Assembly (NCBI GenBank): GCA_032871835.1
Contig: CM065296.1
Coordinates: 15,144,001 to 15,208,000, forward strand
Reading direction: 5' to 3'
Origin: Dipteronia dyeriana
Lineage: Eukaryota; Streptophyta; Magnoliopsida; Sapindales; Sapindaceae
DNA: 64,000 nt
A program made the translations under genes and the position numbers. The notes beneath the pieces are model-generated. The model was not told the origin of the DNA. It saw only the letters and a list, made by a program, of their open reading frames with translations, and ran no database searches. Of this stretch, positions 1-16,918 are shown piece by piece. Each line of letters opens with the position of its first letter. Position 1 is the first letter of the stretch.

Positions 1-2626
1 TTTGAAGCTGGAATTATTATATTAACCCGTCCTGATGATGTACATAAAGGGGAGTCAACAGAGAATGTTGATACTCTTGAACCAGAAGCTGTTCCTCCTA
101 AGTGGCCAAGTAAGCCTGGAATTCCGCGTTCTGATTTCTTTGACCCAGAGTATTCATTTTATGATGCCCCACCAAAGGGGTTCAGTGTAACTGTAAGTTT
201 TTCATTCAAACTAGTACCTTCTCTCTCTCTCTCTCTCTCTCTCTGTACTTTAGATTTACGATTGCAGTACTTTAATGTCTTTTAGTTATCACCTTTCGCA
301 ACAATGTGGATGGCAATCTTTTCATGGATAACATCATCTTCTTTAGCTTATATATACGGGAAGGATGATAGCTTCCATGAAGAGTACCTATCAGTTAATG
401 GGAGGGAGTATCCTCGGAAGATTATCTTGGAAGATGGCCGTTCTTCTGAAATCAGGCAAACTCTAGCTGGATGTCTTGCTCGAACTTTGCCTGGACTTGT
501 TGCTGATCTCAGGTTGCCAATACCAATATCTAGGCTGGAGCAAGGCATGGTACTAATCTTGAACTTCTTGTTTTGTTTCAGTAGTGATATTTAATGTTTG
601 ACTTCTGTTAAAATTTCTATTGAAGCATTTATATTTGCAGATTGAGATATTGAGTGCCTGCTAGGACATTGATTCAGTTTATGAGAAGCACAAAGTCATG
701 TTTCATCTGTTTTAGTTTACTAAGAATTGCAATCTCTTATTTCTTTTATATATATGCGGATATATATAGGAAAATTATCAAGTGTGGATCACTGTGTATA
801 GAGGTGATAAACCTTGCAAAAAAATTTACACTAATTATCTCCTCCGATAATCAGTAATTTGTGCGGGATCTCGCATTTGAAAGTTACTCTATGTATGTAT
901 ATATTTTGCTTTTGATTGTGTTATTTTTGCTTTTGAGAATCCAGCTCTTGTCAAATGAGCTGCATTGGGATCATTTGAAGCCATTAAAAGATATAGGTTT
1001 TCATCTGCTTTTGTTTACTATTTTTATTTTTCAGAACTCCAAATCTCCAATCTGTTATTTCTTCTATATGTGCATGTATAGATTATGCTTTTGAGAAGTT
1101 ATTTAAGCTTTCGGAATTCATGTTCTAGTCTCATGTTCAGTTATAATCATGTTAGAAAACATGTATAACAAATAATATGATGTTTTTATGGAACGAATCA
1201 TGCTGTACATGGAATAATCAGGATTAATGCAGTGATAAGTGATTTGCATTTTCTCTTACAACTAGTGGTAACCAATTTCTCATTTTGGATTAGATAATCT
1301 CCCTCTCTCTCTCTCTCTCTCTCCATCCACCTCGTGTTGGCCGGGTGAATTCTGTCTTTAATCATTTTGAAAGACGCTTATTTGCTCGGATGATATATCA
1401 ATGTGTATGCTATGCTAGGTTTGTGATCATTGAATGAAAAATTTATTACTTTGGTAGTTCAAGTGAATCCCACATTTTATTTGAATTCTTCATTAATCTC
1501 TTAATTTCATATATATTTGGACTGCATGTAACTTTCCATTTTGATCATTTTATTTATGTCAAAGGATAAAATGTGTTTTTCCACCCCTCAAAATCTCCTT
1601 AACAGTCTAGTGAGGATACAGGGGTGATTTAGTACCTTTTAGTGTTTTATACTGTTTCTTATAATCTTATTGAAAAAAAAAACAGTTTATTATTATTGCT
1701 GATGTGATGGTGATCAAGTACCCTTTAGAGATTTACACTGTTTCTTATTAAAAAAGTGTTTATACTTATTTCATCTATCCAAATATACCTTCATATCACT
1801 TCCAGAGCTGCTTTTTATTGGTGAATTTAACTGTAACTGACTTCTTGCACAGGGACACTTGTTGGATACAATGTCTTTCGTGGATCCACTTCCAGCATTT
1901 AGAATGAAACAATGGCAAGTTATTGCTCTTCTATTCATTGATGCTCTCTCCGTCTGTAGGATCCCTAATCTCACATCATACATGATTAATAGGACGATGC
2001 TGCTTTGCAAGGTAAGATCTCTAGATATGAGTATTTAACTTTGTTTAATTTACTTTACAATCGTCAACTATCGATAATACCTGATTTCAAAAAAAAAAAA
2101 AAACTATAGATAATACTTATGTAAAGTTGTTATTACTTAATAAAATCTGTTTTAACACATGATATGGTATGCAAAAGATGCATTGTTACGTGACAATGCT
2201 AATATGGTAATCGTTGACGTGTCCAATCCTAGTTCCTATGATGAATTAACTGTTGTGTTGAATTAGGGGATTATAGTCTCGTAACATTCAAAGTTGGGAA
2301 TTTATCGTGAACAAATTGAATCAGCTTGTGAATTTAAAAAAGAGTCTATGGTATAAAAATTCAGGTTCTTTTGATGTTGAGCATTTGAGTTGATGAGTGC
2401 CCCAAACTGCTTTGGCAGCTTCGAATATACACCGCGTGTTATATGACTGACTAAATCTGGTGATGCCGTCTCAATTTTTGCAAGCATAGAATGTTGAATG
2501 TTCTATTTGTTGCCTGGATAGGTGTTGGATAGTGCCCAAGTAAGCGCCGAAGAGTACGACGTTATGAAAGATTTCATAATACCCCTTGGCCGAGCACCTC
2601 ATTTCTTGACACAGAGCGGGGCTTAA
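1..2626 (+). CDS. RPAP2: RPAP2/RIMA-type RNA polymerase II CTD phosphatase homologue, C-terminal part (partial, 5' end outside window)
   Basis: Four exons splice in frame: 1-192, 286-549, 1853-2011 and 2522-2623, with stop TAA at 2624-2626, giving 239 codons. All junctions are phase 0 with GT-AG borders. The protein contains a PPKWPSKPGIPRSDFFDPE stretch, LSPFATMWMAIFSWITSSSL, FHEEYLSVNGREYP and a C-terminal PLGRAPHFLTQSGA, which I recognise as the conserved C-terminal region of plant RPAP2 homologues (Arabidopsis RIMA). The family removes phosphate from the Pol II C-terminal domain and helps import Pol II into the nucleus; its Rtr1 zinc-binding catalytic domain is N-terminal and so lies upstream of the window. 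What is seen here cannot show catalytic competence. The 1.3-kb third intron (550-1852) is mostly AT-rich with a short CT run near 1301-1322. Identification is from memory of the family. Confidence 0.85.
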
Positions 2627-3226
2627 TGTCGGATACAAGTATTTCTTTACTGGTGCTACTGAGATTTTGTAAACCATTTGAGCTTGAAGTTATTGAAAGT
2701 TGAAGAAACTAATCAATTGCTTTTCATATCCTCTCAACTGACTCGGTTGAAAGTTGAAACTTATTTGTACATATAGTATTTTCAATGCTGAGGCTGGTTT
2801 GATAATATCATTGATAATATCAAGTGTCATTTGCTCTATAGTCCAATACCAAAAACCTGTTTTCGTTTTCCGTCCCACTCAGAGTATGCTATGTGTTGCG
2901 GTCATTAGAATGTGATTGGATTCCCACACCACATGGGCCATAGCAATTTGTGAGTAGGGCGGGTGCATTTTAACCCCCGACTAAGGATGCTAATCGGAGA
3001 GATAGGGATGAGGGAAGGGGTTAGGGTCCTCCAATCCCCTACATGAGATAGTTTGATATGAAATTTAAAAATAATTAAATATAATAAAATTTAAAATAAT
3101 TGTTTGATAATTTTATTGCTTTCTTGGTTGTTATATGCATTCCAGTTTCTTATATACAAATCTTTGGTATCACTAAGGTTTTCAAAAATTTGACTAAGGT
3201 CATCTCCGATCTTTGGTATTGTTTTG
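2627..3226. other. 3' flank of the RPAP2 homologue
   Basis: No gene is visible. The first few hundred bases are probably 3' UTR and terminator of the RPAP2 homologue. The rest is AT-rich. A motif resembling CATCTCCGATC at about 3201-3211 has an inverted counterpart near 5481-5492, which may mark the outer ends of an older element into which the 3227-4664 element inserted. Confidence 0.4.
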
Positions 3227-4664
3227 TATGGAAATAGTGAGATATGTTATTTTTTTTTGTGTTGCAGTGATGTCATCACTTTAATAACTTAAGTTTAAAA
3301 GACATTTATAATGGTAAACTATTCAAATTGCTCTTAAATAATCTATTTTTTAATCTTATTGTGTTTCTATCTACATTTTAAAAACGATAACGCTTCTCTC
3401 TCTAAAAACTTGTTTTTTTCCATATTCTGTATAAGAAGATAACCTATATTTATGATCTTTGTTTATATATTTTTATATATTTTTGTGTGGTTTAACAATG
3501 TATTTATTCATTATGATTTGTTATCCAGCCTTTGTATGTACATGTATGAACATTTTATTTTTGATAATAATGTTTAGTTAAATCGAGCATATTTGTAGCC
3601 AAATCGAGTTTTTTTTTAATATGGTCGAGTTTAATTTTTAAAGAATCGAGCATTTGTCAAAGGATTAAGAAATTTTCAAAGGACCGAGAACATATTTCAA
3701 AGGATCGAGAATATTATTCAACGGATCGAGAATACTATTGAAAGGATCGAGAATTTTTTTCAAATGATCGAGATTTTTTTCAAAGGATCGAATCGAGAAT
3801 ATTTTTTAAAGGATCGAGATTTTTTTTCAAATGATCGAGAATATTTTTTAAAGAATCGAGAATTTTTGTCGAATGATCGAGAAGATTTTTCAAATGATCG
3901 AGATTTTTTTCAAAGGATCGAGATTTTTTTCAAAGGATCGAGAATATTTTTCAAAGGATCGATAATATTTTTTGAAGGATCGATATTTTTTTTAAAGGAT
4001 CGATATTTTTTTTAAAGGATCGATATTTTTTTTCAAAGGATCGATATTTTTTTTCAAAGGATCGATATTTTTTTTCAAAGGATCTAGAATTTTTTCAAAG
4101 GTTCGAGAATTTTTTCAAATGATCGAGCATTTTTTTTCAAAGGATCGAGAAAAAATTTCAAATGATCGAGATTTTTTTTCAAATGATCGAGAATATTTTT
4201 TAAAGGATCGAGATTTTTCGTCAAATGATCAAGAATATTTTTCAAAGGATCAAGCTTTTTTTCAAAGGATCGAGAATATTTTTCAAAGGATCGAGATTTT
4301 TTATAAAGGATCGAGATTTTTTTTCAAATGATCGAGAATATTTTTTTAACGTACTGACCAAAAAAAAATATCTGGGGGCGCTGCCCCATACCCCCTCGCG
4401 AGCTGACCGGGGAGCTCGATCACTGTGAGCTCGGCAGGGAGTTCGACCCCTGAATGCATCTTCGTAGCGCCTGAGTTTCAATGAAACTTTCTCTCTCTAT
4501 TTCATAACTCTTACTGTAAAAAAATGAATGAAAGACTCCGATGGAACAACTATTGAGGGTATTTTTATCCGTTCACCATAATAAGTGTCTTTTAAACATA
4601 AGTTATTAAAACAGTGACAGTGTTGAAACGTCACCTCTAAAAAATGCTATTTATTTTTTGAGCC
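3227..4664. mobile_element. Mutator-like non-autonomous element with long inverted ends and a minisatellite core (copy 1)
   Basis: The left end, from TATGGAAATAGTGAGATATG, and the right end, finishing TTTTTTGAGCC, carry imperfect inverted repeats of roughly 100 bp; both include AAGTTTAAAAGACA or its complement next to a block reading TAATGGT. The flanks ATTGTTTTG (3218-3226) and CTTATTTTG (4665-4673) match at 7 of 9 positions, suggesting an old 9-bp target duplication of Mutator type. There is no transposase. Inside are a tandem array (3640-4350) and a GC-rich block (about 4371-4470) rich in GAGCTCG. The element is homologous, in opposite orientation, to 44736-46077, including the terminal repeats and GC-rich block; the same left end appears again at 63947. 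Assignment to the Mutator superfamily is inferred from TIR length and 9-bp duplications. Confidence 0.75.
3640..4350. repeat. Degenerate minisatellite, about 20-22-bp unit containing AAAGGATCGAG
   Basis: About 30 tandem units each read roughly CAAAGGATCGAGATTTTTTT, with variants GATCGATA, AATGATCGAG and AGAATATTTTT. Several reading frames stay open across the array because the unit lacks stops, but the resulting repetitive peptides are an artefact of the unit and not a gene. It forms the core of the 3227-4664 element. Confidence 0.9.
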
Positions 4665-6719
4665 CTTATTTTGTTGTAACTTTACAGTAACTTCCATTCC
4701 AATATCTTTAACCCATTACAGTAAACTTTACTTTAAAATGAATATTCCCTAAATATTTTCTTATTCATTGGTTATCAACAATTAACATTCAATCTCTCAA
4801 TTAATATAATATTATGATAAGTTCATAAATTCATTAATATTTTTTAAATTAATTAAAATATTGCATTTGGTATTTTTCGAATTAACTAAAATATTGTATT
4901 TAATATTGCATTAATAATTTTTGAAATTAAATTTAATTAACTAAAATGACGATAATTAACTTAAAACATTACATTTCAAATTACTAAATTGTTATTGTCA
5001 TTTATATTATATTTGTCATTAATGTTTTTAATATTTTTATTAATATTTTGTTGCTTGAATTGTTTTGTTTTATATTTCCTGTTTTATCTTATTAATGAAA
5101 TTTAGTAATTATTGTATTATATAGTTTATTTTAGTTTATTATAAATAGTAATATAAAAAAATCAATTAAAACAAATATATATTAACCAAAAGCATTACAT
5201 AATTATAAGGATATAATTATAATAAATTTTATTTAATATGGTAAAATTGTAATTAAATAATTTTGTAAAATGAGGAATCAAATTGTAAAAGTATTAAAGA
5301 ATATTGTTTAAATTGCAAATTCTAAAAATTTGATGGATTAAAACAAACAGCCATCAAAGTAGCGCAATCTCATCGGATTGTGCTACTTGTGGCATAAAAA
5401 AAAAGGATGGAGGCAAAGTGACATGGAGAATTGCATTGAGTTGAAGAGGTTTTTGACACTACTTTGTTGATTGATGACAAGGTTGGAGATGGTCTAAATG
5501 GTGTTACTAGGTGATGTGTTAATATTTTATAAATTATGAAATTATACGATAAATAACGTGATGTTACATGGTAACTAAATTTATAAAGGAATTTGAAATA
5601 ATATTTGGAAAGTCTAGTATTATACTTTTAAAATTGTATCAAAATCTAAATTCCATACTTTCGAGAAAGTTTTTTTTGTCTTGAAACAAAAAAGAAGAAG
5701 AGATAATTATTACAAGAATTGGTTGCTTTGGTGCTGCCTGAAATTTCAAAAATGTTGACTTGATAAGCCTTTGTGTCTGCTTCACTTTCACTTTATCGAA
5801 AGACATTCGTAGATTTTCTTTCAAGTTTAATATGATATGTTCAAATATTGTGCGAGGATGCTCTTTTTTGTCAAAATGGGCTTCCCACTTTTTGGAAAGA
5901 CAATTTTATCCTTCACAATGATTAATTTTTTTTTTATAAAAAAAAATATTGAAATTTTATAATCGTTTTTAATTACTTTCTTTTTTCTTTGTACATGAAT
6001 TTTATTCATTTTCATTATTGTTTGGTAACAAAATTATAAAACTCTCTAATAAATTTACTTGATAATTCGAAATGAATTGTTATTAACATTATTGATTAAT
6101 TTATATTTTAGTGTCTTCTGCATAAAAAAATAAAGAGCACCTTTTTTTTATAAATTTTATTTTTCTTTTGTCAATTTTATATAAGGACTATATATAATCT
6201 CAAACGGGACTGTTTAATTATTTGTTTTATCATAATCACATCCTCAAATATTTTTAAAACTCATTTTATTTCTATATTTAATAATTTCATCAAATAAAAC
6301 AGTTAAAAACATCAATTTTCAAAAATAGGAGTATATATATTTAATTTTCTACTCATTTTAAAATTTCAAAAATCACGTTAAATTAACTTTGACCGGTCAA
6401 TAACAAAAGTAAATTATTACCATTAATACTTTCTATTATTTTAATGAAAAAGCCGGTCAGCACCCAACTATACCAATCCCCCAATGGAGCGGTACCGCGT
6501 AACAAAAACTCTTTCACTTTTTATTATTCTGTCCTTACTTTGGGTTACTTGACAACCAACTATTGACCGGTCAATATCTTGACATATATATGTTAACATG
6601 TCTAATCAATGATTGTCATTATTTCACTTTTTTTTATTAAATATAATGTCTTATTCTTATGTGCTTTAGTAAGAAAAAAGATCAACATAATAGAGGATTC
6701 TGATACTATTTTGATTTTT
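4665..6719. other. AT-rich intergenic DNA with two palindromic TTGACCGGTCAA sites
   Basis: No coding region is visible. The stretch is very AT-rich. Two perfect 12-bp palindromes, TTGACCGGTCAA, lie at about 6389-6400 and 6564-6575, with GGAGCGGTACCGCG (palindromic core) at about 6486-6499 between them. TTGACC resembles a W-box core bound by WRKY factors, but the sites are more than 1.2 kb from the GSK3 leader, so a regulatory role is only a possibility. Confidence 0.4.
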
Positions 6720-6876
6720 CAGTCGGTGTGTATTGATATAAGTTATATCAGTATGTCCCATATGAACCATTGATTATGGAGAAGTTTTGATAAGTGCATA
6801 CACTTTGAGTCAAAGTATGTAAATCTAATAGTTTACATCTAACGCACTAACAATTTTATATCAGTACACACTGACT
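6720..6876. mobile_element. Small MITE with about 22-bp inverted ends
   Basis: The left end AGTCGGTGTGTATTGATATAA (from 6721) is matched in inverted orientation by TTATATCAGTACACACTGACT (ending 6876). The element is flanked on both sides by TGATTTTT (6712-6719 and 6877-6884), consistent with an 8-bp target duplication, although the target is low complexity. It has no coding capacity. The interior (AAGTGCATACACTTTGAGTC, about 6794-6813) resembles 7252-7280, suggesting a second, decayed copy at about 7185-7330. Confidence 0.65.
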
Positions 6877-6884
6877 TGATTTTT

Positions 6885-7840
6885 TTTTATATTTAAGGTT
6901 TTGAATCCTCTATTGGTTTGAATTTTTTTTTTTGACCTTTTTAAAATATATGATTGGTTGTTGATAAAGTGATTGTGAAAACTAATCACATTTTAATCAT
7001 TCATTCGTTGCAATGTTTATGTGTTGTGTCGTGACGTGAAATTATATGAGATCGGGAAAAAAATCATATTAGTTAAGGATTCAAATGTATATATAAAAGC
7101 ACATCCATTATTAATTGAGTATTTATGATTTGGGTTCAAATTTCATAAATATATATAGAGAGAGAGTTTCTATTATCAATTCAGATATATCAGTGAGTTC
7201 ATATATATCAATTCCTTACATGTGAGTTATTAGATTTAAAACATGCTTTAACAAGTGCATACATCTAAGTCAAAACATTTAAATCTAATGATCCATATAT
7301 ATATCGGTTCGAATATATTAAAAAGAGTAACTACCTGTAGTTACACCAATAACATCTTGCCTCTCCCAAAAGGTGAGAACAGTTCTCCCTTCGGATGTGC
7401 GGGACTTGCTAGTATACATATTATTTTTAATTGTAAAGATTTTGGAATGACTTTCTTTTTTTTATTCTATAAACTGTTTTCTAGGTAAATAAACAGACAT
7501 TTAAATATTCTCTTTAAATTGCTTTTTAGGTAAGTAAACAGATATTTAAATAGCCTCTTTAAATTGTCATCTACCTAAGCAAATAGATATTTGAAAATTG
7601 AAAATATAAGAGTTTTTTGAAATTTCTCTAATGGATAACTCGAAGTATTCGGTCAAATTATTAACGTTAGATATAAATAGCTTATGTTCTAGATCAATTG
7701 GTGTAATTTTTTTAATAAAAGGAATTTACTTTATTTTTTCTTTTAAAGCTACTAATTTTAATTTGATTACTAATATATTGTTCTTTTTATAACATGTTTT
7801 TTTAGTTTATTCTTTTTTTTACTGTCACCAACGCATCATA
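6885..7840. other. Intergenic DNA upstream of the GSK3 gene, with a decayed MITE-like copy
   Basis: No gene is visible. Bases 7185-7330 resemble the interior of the 6720-6876 MITE. A pair of similar segments at about 7478-7512 and 7523-7565 (each with AAACAGA or AACAGAT followed by ATTTAAATA and TCTTTAAATTG) forms a short direct repeat. The promoter of the downstream kinase should lie towards the right end, but no convincing TATA box could be fixed. Confidence 0.4.
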
Positions 7841-7849
7841 TGCCATAGC

Positions 7850-9151
7850 ACACCACACAAACAGAAAACGAGAAACATGAAAAAAATAAAATAAAAACAA
7901 AAAAGCAAAGAGAGAGAGAGAGAGAATTGGCTTTCACAAAACCCAAAAAAAAAAAAAAAAAGTTCATCACCACCCACTCACCCAGCATCCATCTCTCTCT
8001 CTCCCTCCCTTCCCTCTCTCCCTCTCTCTCATTCAAGCCACCATCTGTGCCTGTTTGGGTTCTTCGAGACGACGACGGTTTGCTTCAGTGGGGTCTCTTC
8101 ATCATATCCATAGTTTCCTCTTTCGATCGGTATACATATCATCATCATCACTCATCTTGTTCTTTTGTGTTGTATCAAATGGTTTTTTCTTTGTGCGGAT
8201 GTTTTTTACGATTTGGGTCGTTTTTGGTTTCCGCTATTGATTTGAATTTTTGGGATGTTTTTTTTCTCTCAATTTATTTTGTTTAAAGTTAACGTTTTAT
8301 TGTTTTGCTTTCTGGGTTTGGTTTGTTTTGATTGTTGGGGATTTTTAGATCTTTTATTGTTTTTTGGTGGTTGGTATTTTATTGAAGGCTGATAATGATT
8401 TGACGTGTGTCTTTCTTGCTTTTGATGAATTTTTGCTATGAATTCTTTAATTTTTCCGTAGTAAATGAAAATTATGTTTTATAGGTTTCATTTTGTATAC
8501 ATGTATGTGCAGAGATTGTTTATGCTTGAGTTCTTTGATGTGAATAGTGAAAAGCAATTTTTAGTTGCCCTAAGTGTGCATGGATAGCTGTTATATGATT
8601 TACTTTACACCTATATAAGAAAAGAAATTGATTGAATACACTCCGTTATGGGGTTTCGCTTAGGTGCTTGCTTTCGGGGAATAGTTGGGTTAGTCTTGAT
8701 TTGTATTAGTAGGATGGATTCTACCAATAGTTTATCATCTTAGTGATTAAGAGTTCTATGTGGTCTGATCAAAAAGCTACTATGAGTAGAATTTAAGTGT
8801 AATAATTACGATATACCATTTTTATCGCCGGCTTGGTTGGGCATGGAACGTAGCTTATAGCAAGTGATTGGTTTGGAAACTTGTGTGTGTGTTATGAAAT
8901 ATGCAAGTTTGCAAGGGGTAACATACTGATCTCAGGGAGTTTCAATAGGTTGTATGATTGATTGATTGATTGATTTGATACCCTAAATGGTGAATTCAAG
9001 TTGTGGATGATGACAAAATAAACTCTTATGTTTGCTATGTTACATAAGATATCTCAGTTGAGTTTTCTTAGCATCGTTTGGTTACTACAGGTTAATGCAT
9101 GGTATCTTTGTGGTGAAAAGTAACGAAACGAAGACATTTTCCGTACAGTAA
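7850..9151 (+). promoter_or_regulatory. Leader region of the GSK3 gene: CT-rich 5' UTR exon, leader intron and second UTR exon
   Basis: A GA run (7909-7926) and a CT-rich stretch (7989-8031) precede a probable donor (GTATAC at 8130). A pyrimidine-rich acceptor (TACTACAG) ends at 9090, and the bases between 9091 and the ATG at 9152 form a second non-coding exon. CT-rich leaders and a long leader intron of about 960 bp are common in plant housekeeping genes and often raise expression; that role here is inferred. The exact transcription start cannot be read from the sequence. Confidence 0.6.
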
Positions 9152-14486
<5,335 letters not shown>

Positions 14487-15016
14487 GATTTGATGTGAAG
14501 TGTAACTAAACCAGCCATGTAAGGGAGATGTTCATGTTTGTATCCTCCATCTATATGTTATTTGTTCCTCTTTTACTTTAATGTCATTCAATGTATTAAC
14601 TTGTCGTTATGTAAAAGCAGATTTAGAGTCATGAGATGCTTAAATCATATGCCCCCCCAAGTTTCGCAATGAACGGGGCATTTAGATATCTAGTTGTTCC
14701 TCCTGTATCACAACAGATTGTAACATGCTTAGCAGAAGACAAATTTCAACATTTCCATCTAAAATGTGTTACCTTATTATTTGTAACGGTGGTATTTGCA
14801 AGAGACACAAACACAACAATCAGTGTCTTATCTATAATTTTATTATCTTTAAATCTCTAATATTTGGATTTCAATTTGGCTTTATTGAGCTCGGCAATGT
14901 TGCTATGTTGGTCTTGAGTTCTAATATGGGTGTTTGGATGACTGATATGTTTGTCTTATTTAATGGATGCTTGCATGGCTGTCTAGGTGGTAATATGTTT
15001 GCCTTAGGCTCGTTAT
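14487..15016. other. 3' UTR and 3' flank of the GSK3 gene
   Basis: The sequence after the stop codon is probably 3' UTR for a few hundred bases. Bases from about 14768 to 14890 (TTACCTTATTATTTGTAACG through ATATTTGGATTTCAATTTGG) recur, diverged, at about 16036-16130. Confidence 0.45.
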
Positions 15017-16030
15017 GGGCCGTTTGGTATGAGGTAATCAAAATAATGTGATTTCTAGAAAAGTGAAATCCATTACTGGGAAAGTTGTATACATGTGTTT
15101 GGTTGTGTATGGGAATATTATATCGGATTCCTGAGAATATTAAGTGACAGTGTTTAATTGTACATGAGAATTTGTTTTTTATTTTTTATTAAAAACTAAA
15201 AAAAAACTAAAAAAAAAAAATAAAGTTGTTTTATATGCTTAAAAAGTTACACAGGTCCATTTCTCAATTTTTTTTCATCTCTCTCTAGATTGTTGTCGTC
15301 CTTGCCTCTAGATTGTCGTTGTCGCCTTCGGTCCGTTGTCTTTTTCATCCAAGCCTGTTGTTGTCGTTGTCGTCTTTGAAGCTTGTTGCCGTCGTCGTCG
15401 AAGCTCGTCACCGTCATCGCCGTCGTCGAAGTTCACTGTTGTCGTCATCATCATCGAGCATACCCAGATCTTGTTTAGTCATTCTTGCTGTAATTTTTTT
15501 TCTTTTTGTGTTTGTGGTGGTGTTTGAGATGTTGATTTGTTAATGTTTTCATATAAGATTATTTGTGAGTTATGATTATGTTTTGATGAAGATGAAGTTG
15601 TATTGTTTAGTTGATGCAAGTTAGGTTTTGAATTCTGAAAATGTGGTGTTTGAATAGTGAGAAAATGTAAGAAAATAAAAGGATAAAACTGGAAATTGAA
15701 GAGGTTAAGGATTAGGGATTTGAGTGAAATAAAATAGGGGATTTTTGGTGTTATTTTTCAGAACCATCGTGAAGAATAAAGATTAAGAAAATAAAATAAT
15801 ATATATATATTTTTAAATGAGAGTGGGTTCCACGGTGGGAATCAGATAGAGAGTAATCTGAAACTCACCTATTGATATAGGAATCACATTACCCCTTTGG
15901 AGGGTAGAGGTGTAATGAGATTCATATTTCCGAAAAATAAAAAACTCAAACATGTTATCAAACATGAGAATGTTTTGAGATTCTCATTCTCATTCTCGTA
16001 TAAAGATGCTACCATATCAAACAACCGTTT
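15017..16030. mobile_element. Probable non-autonomous DNA element with decayed inverted ends
   Basis: The left end reads GGGCCGTTTGGTATGAGGTA, and the right end inverted reads AAACGGTTGTTTGATATGGT, an imperfect terminal inverted repeat of a type common in plant hAT or MITE elements. A stretch near 15350-15460 is rich in GTC and TCG trinucleotides. I could not find a clear target duplication, so the borders are approximate. The element separates two diverged copies of a flanking segment (14768-14890 and 16036-16130). No transposase is present. Confidence 0.5.
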
Positions 16031-16035
16031 AGTGT

Positions 16036-16165
16036 TTACCTTATATGTATGGTATTTGCACGAGAAACAATAAATGTCTCTCAACCATTGTATATGTTTA
16101 AATATGTACTATTTGGATTTCAATGTGGCTCAATTGGTATCCGGATGATGGGAAATGTTTGTCTC
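16036..16165. repeat. Diverged direct copy of the GSK3 3' flank (14768-14890)
   Basis: TTACCTTATATGTATGGTATTTGCACGAGA here parallels the 14768 region (TTACCTTATTATTTGTAACGGTGGTATTTGCAAGAGA), and both continue to TATTTGGATTTCAAT followed by a GGCT motif. The two copies lie either side of the 15017-16030 element, which suggests a local duplication around the insertion. Confidence 0.55.
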
Positions 16166-16918
16166 GTTAAAACTCATAATGATTCATCTTTTTATTATCT
16201 TGTTCTTAGATGGCTCAATGTGTCATTTAACTGTCATTTTAATTCACTCCATTGAATAGCCATATGTACAATTTAACATTATGATACCATTATTTTGATT
16301 GAGATGATAAAGAGGGAAGCCCTTAAAAAAATGGTTAGGAAGATTATGGGTAACCTGCCAATTTTGAATTTTCTGACTATCATTGTTGTAGGGACTGAAA
16401 TTGGTTATTTCTTTGAGTAAAAAAAAAAATTGGACACCAAATATAAATTTGAATGAAAAGTTAAAACTTTTGAGATTTTCTCATTTCACATCCATTTTCT
16501 AAAAATACTTCGCTCCATATATATGAATCATATTATAACCCCATTTTTTTTTAATAAATTAGTAATGGTATACAACATAGGATATGAAATGATTAATGAA
16601 AAAACCACCGTCAAGTCTTTTGGGTTGAAATTTAGACTAAATTTTTAGATCGTTTAGAATTATAGTTAATTAAAAACAATCCCAATGTTAAAAATCCTGA
16701 TCAATTTTCAACATCCATCAAGACGCAAGACCCTGGAAAGTTTCGATTCAACACTTTCCATTATTGATCAAGGTCACATTATCGATTAAAAATTGTGCTG
16801 ATTTTTGTTAAAATCAAGAGGGTTTTCACTTTCCAGTCAAAATATGTATTTTAATATATATGAAAAAGATCGATATTTTCTTATTTCAAATTCAAGCACA
16901 CTGTGACTACATTCCAAA
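16166..16918. other. Intergenic DNA between GSK3 and the ZMAT5-like gene
   Basis: No gene is seen. The stretch is AT-rich; the promoter and leader of the downstream zinc-finger gene must lie in its right part, but I cannot place them. Confidence 0.4.

Noticed and set aside
3764..4428. Open frames across the GGATCGAG array, coding repetitive Asp/Arg/Phe-rich peptides
   Set aside because: They arise because the repeat unit has no stop codon in several frames at once; no promoter, splice or conserved domain evidence.
7836..8286. Open frames in the GSK3 leader region
   Set aside because: Low-complexity CT/GA-driven frames that overlap the predicted 5' UTR and leader intron; no family resemblance.
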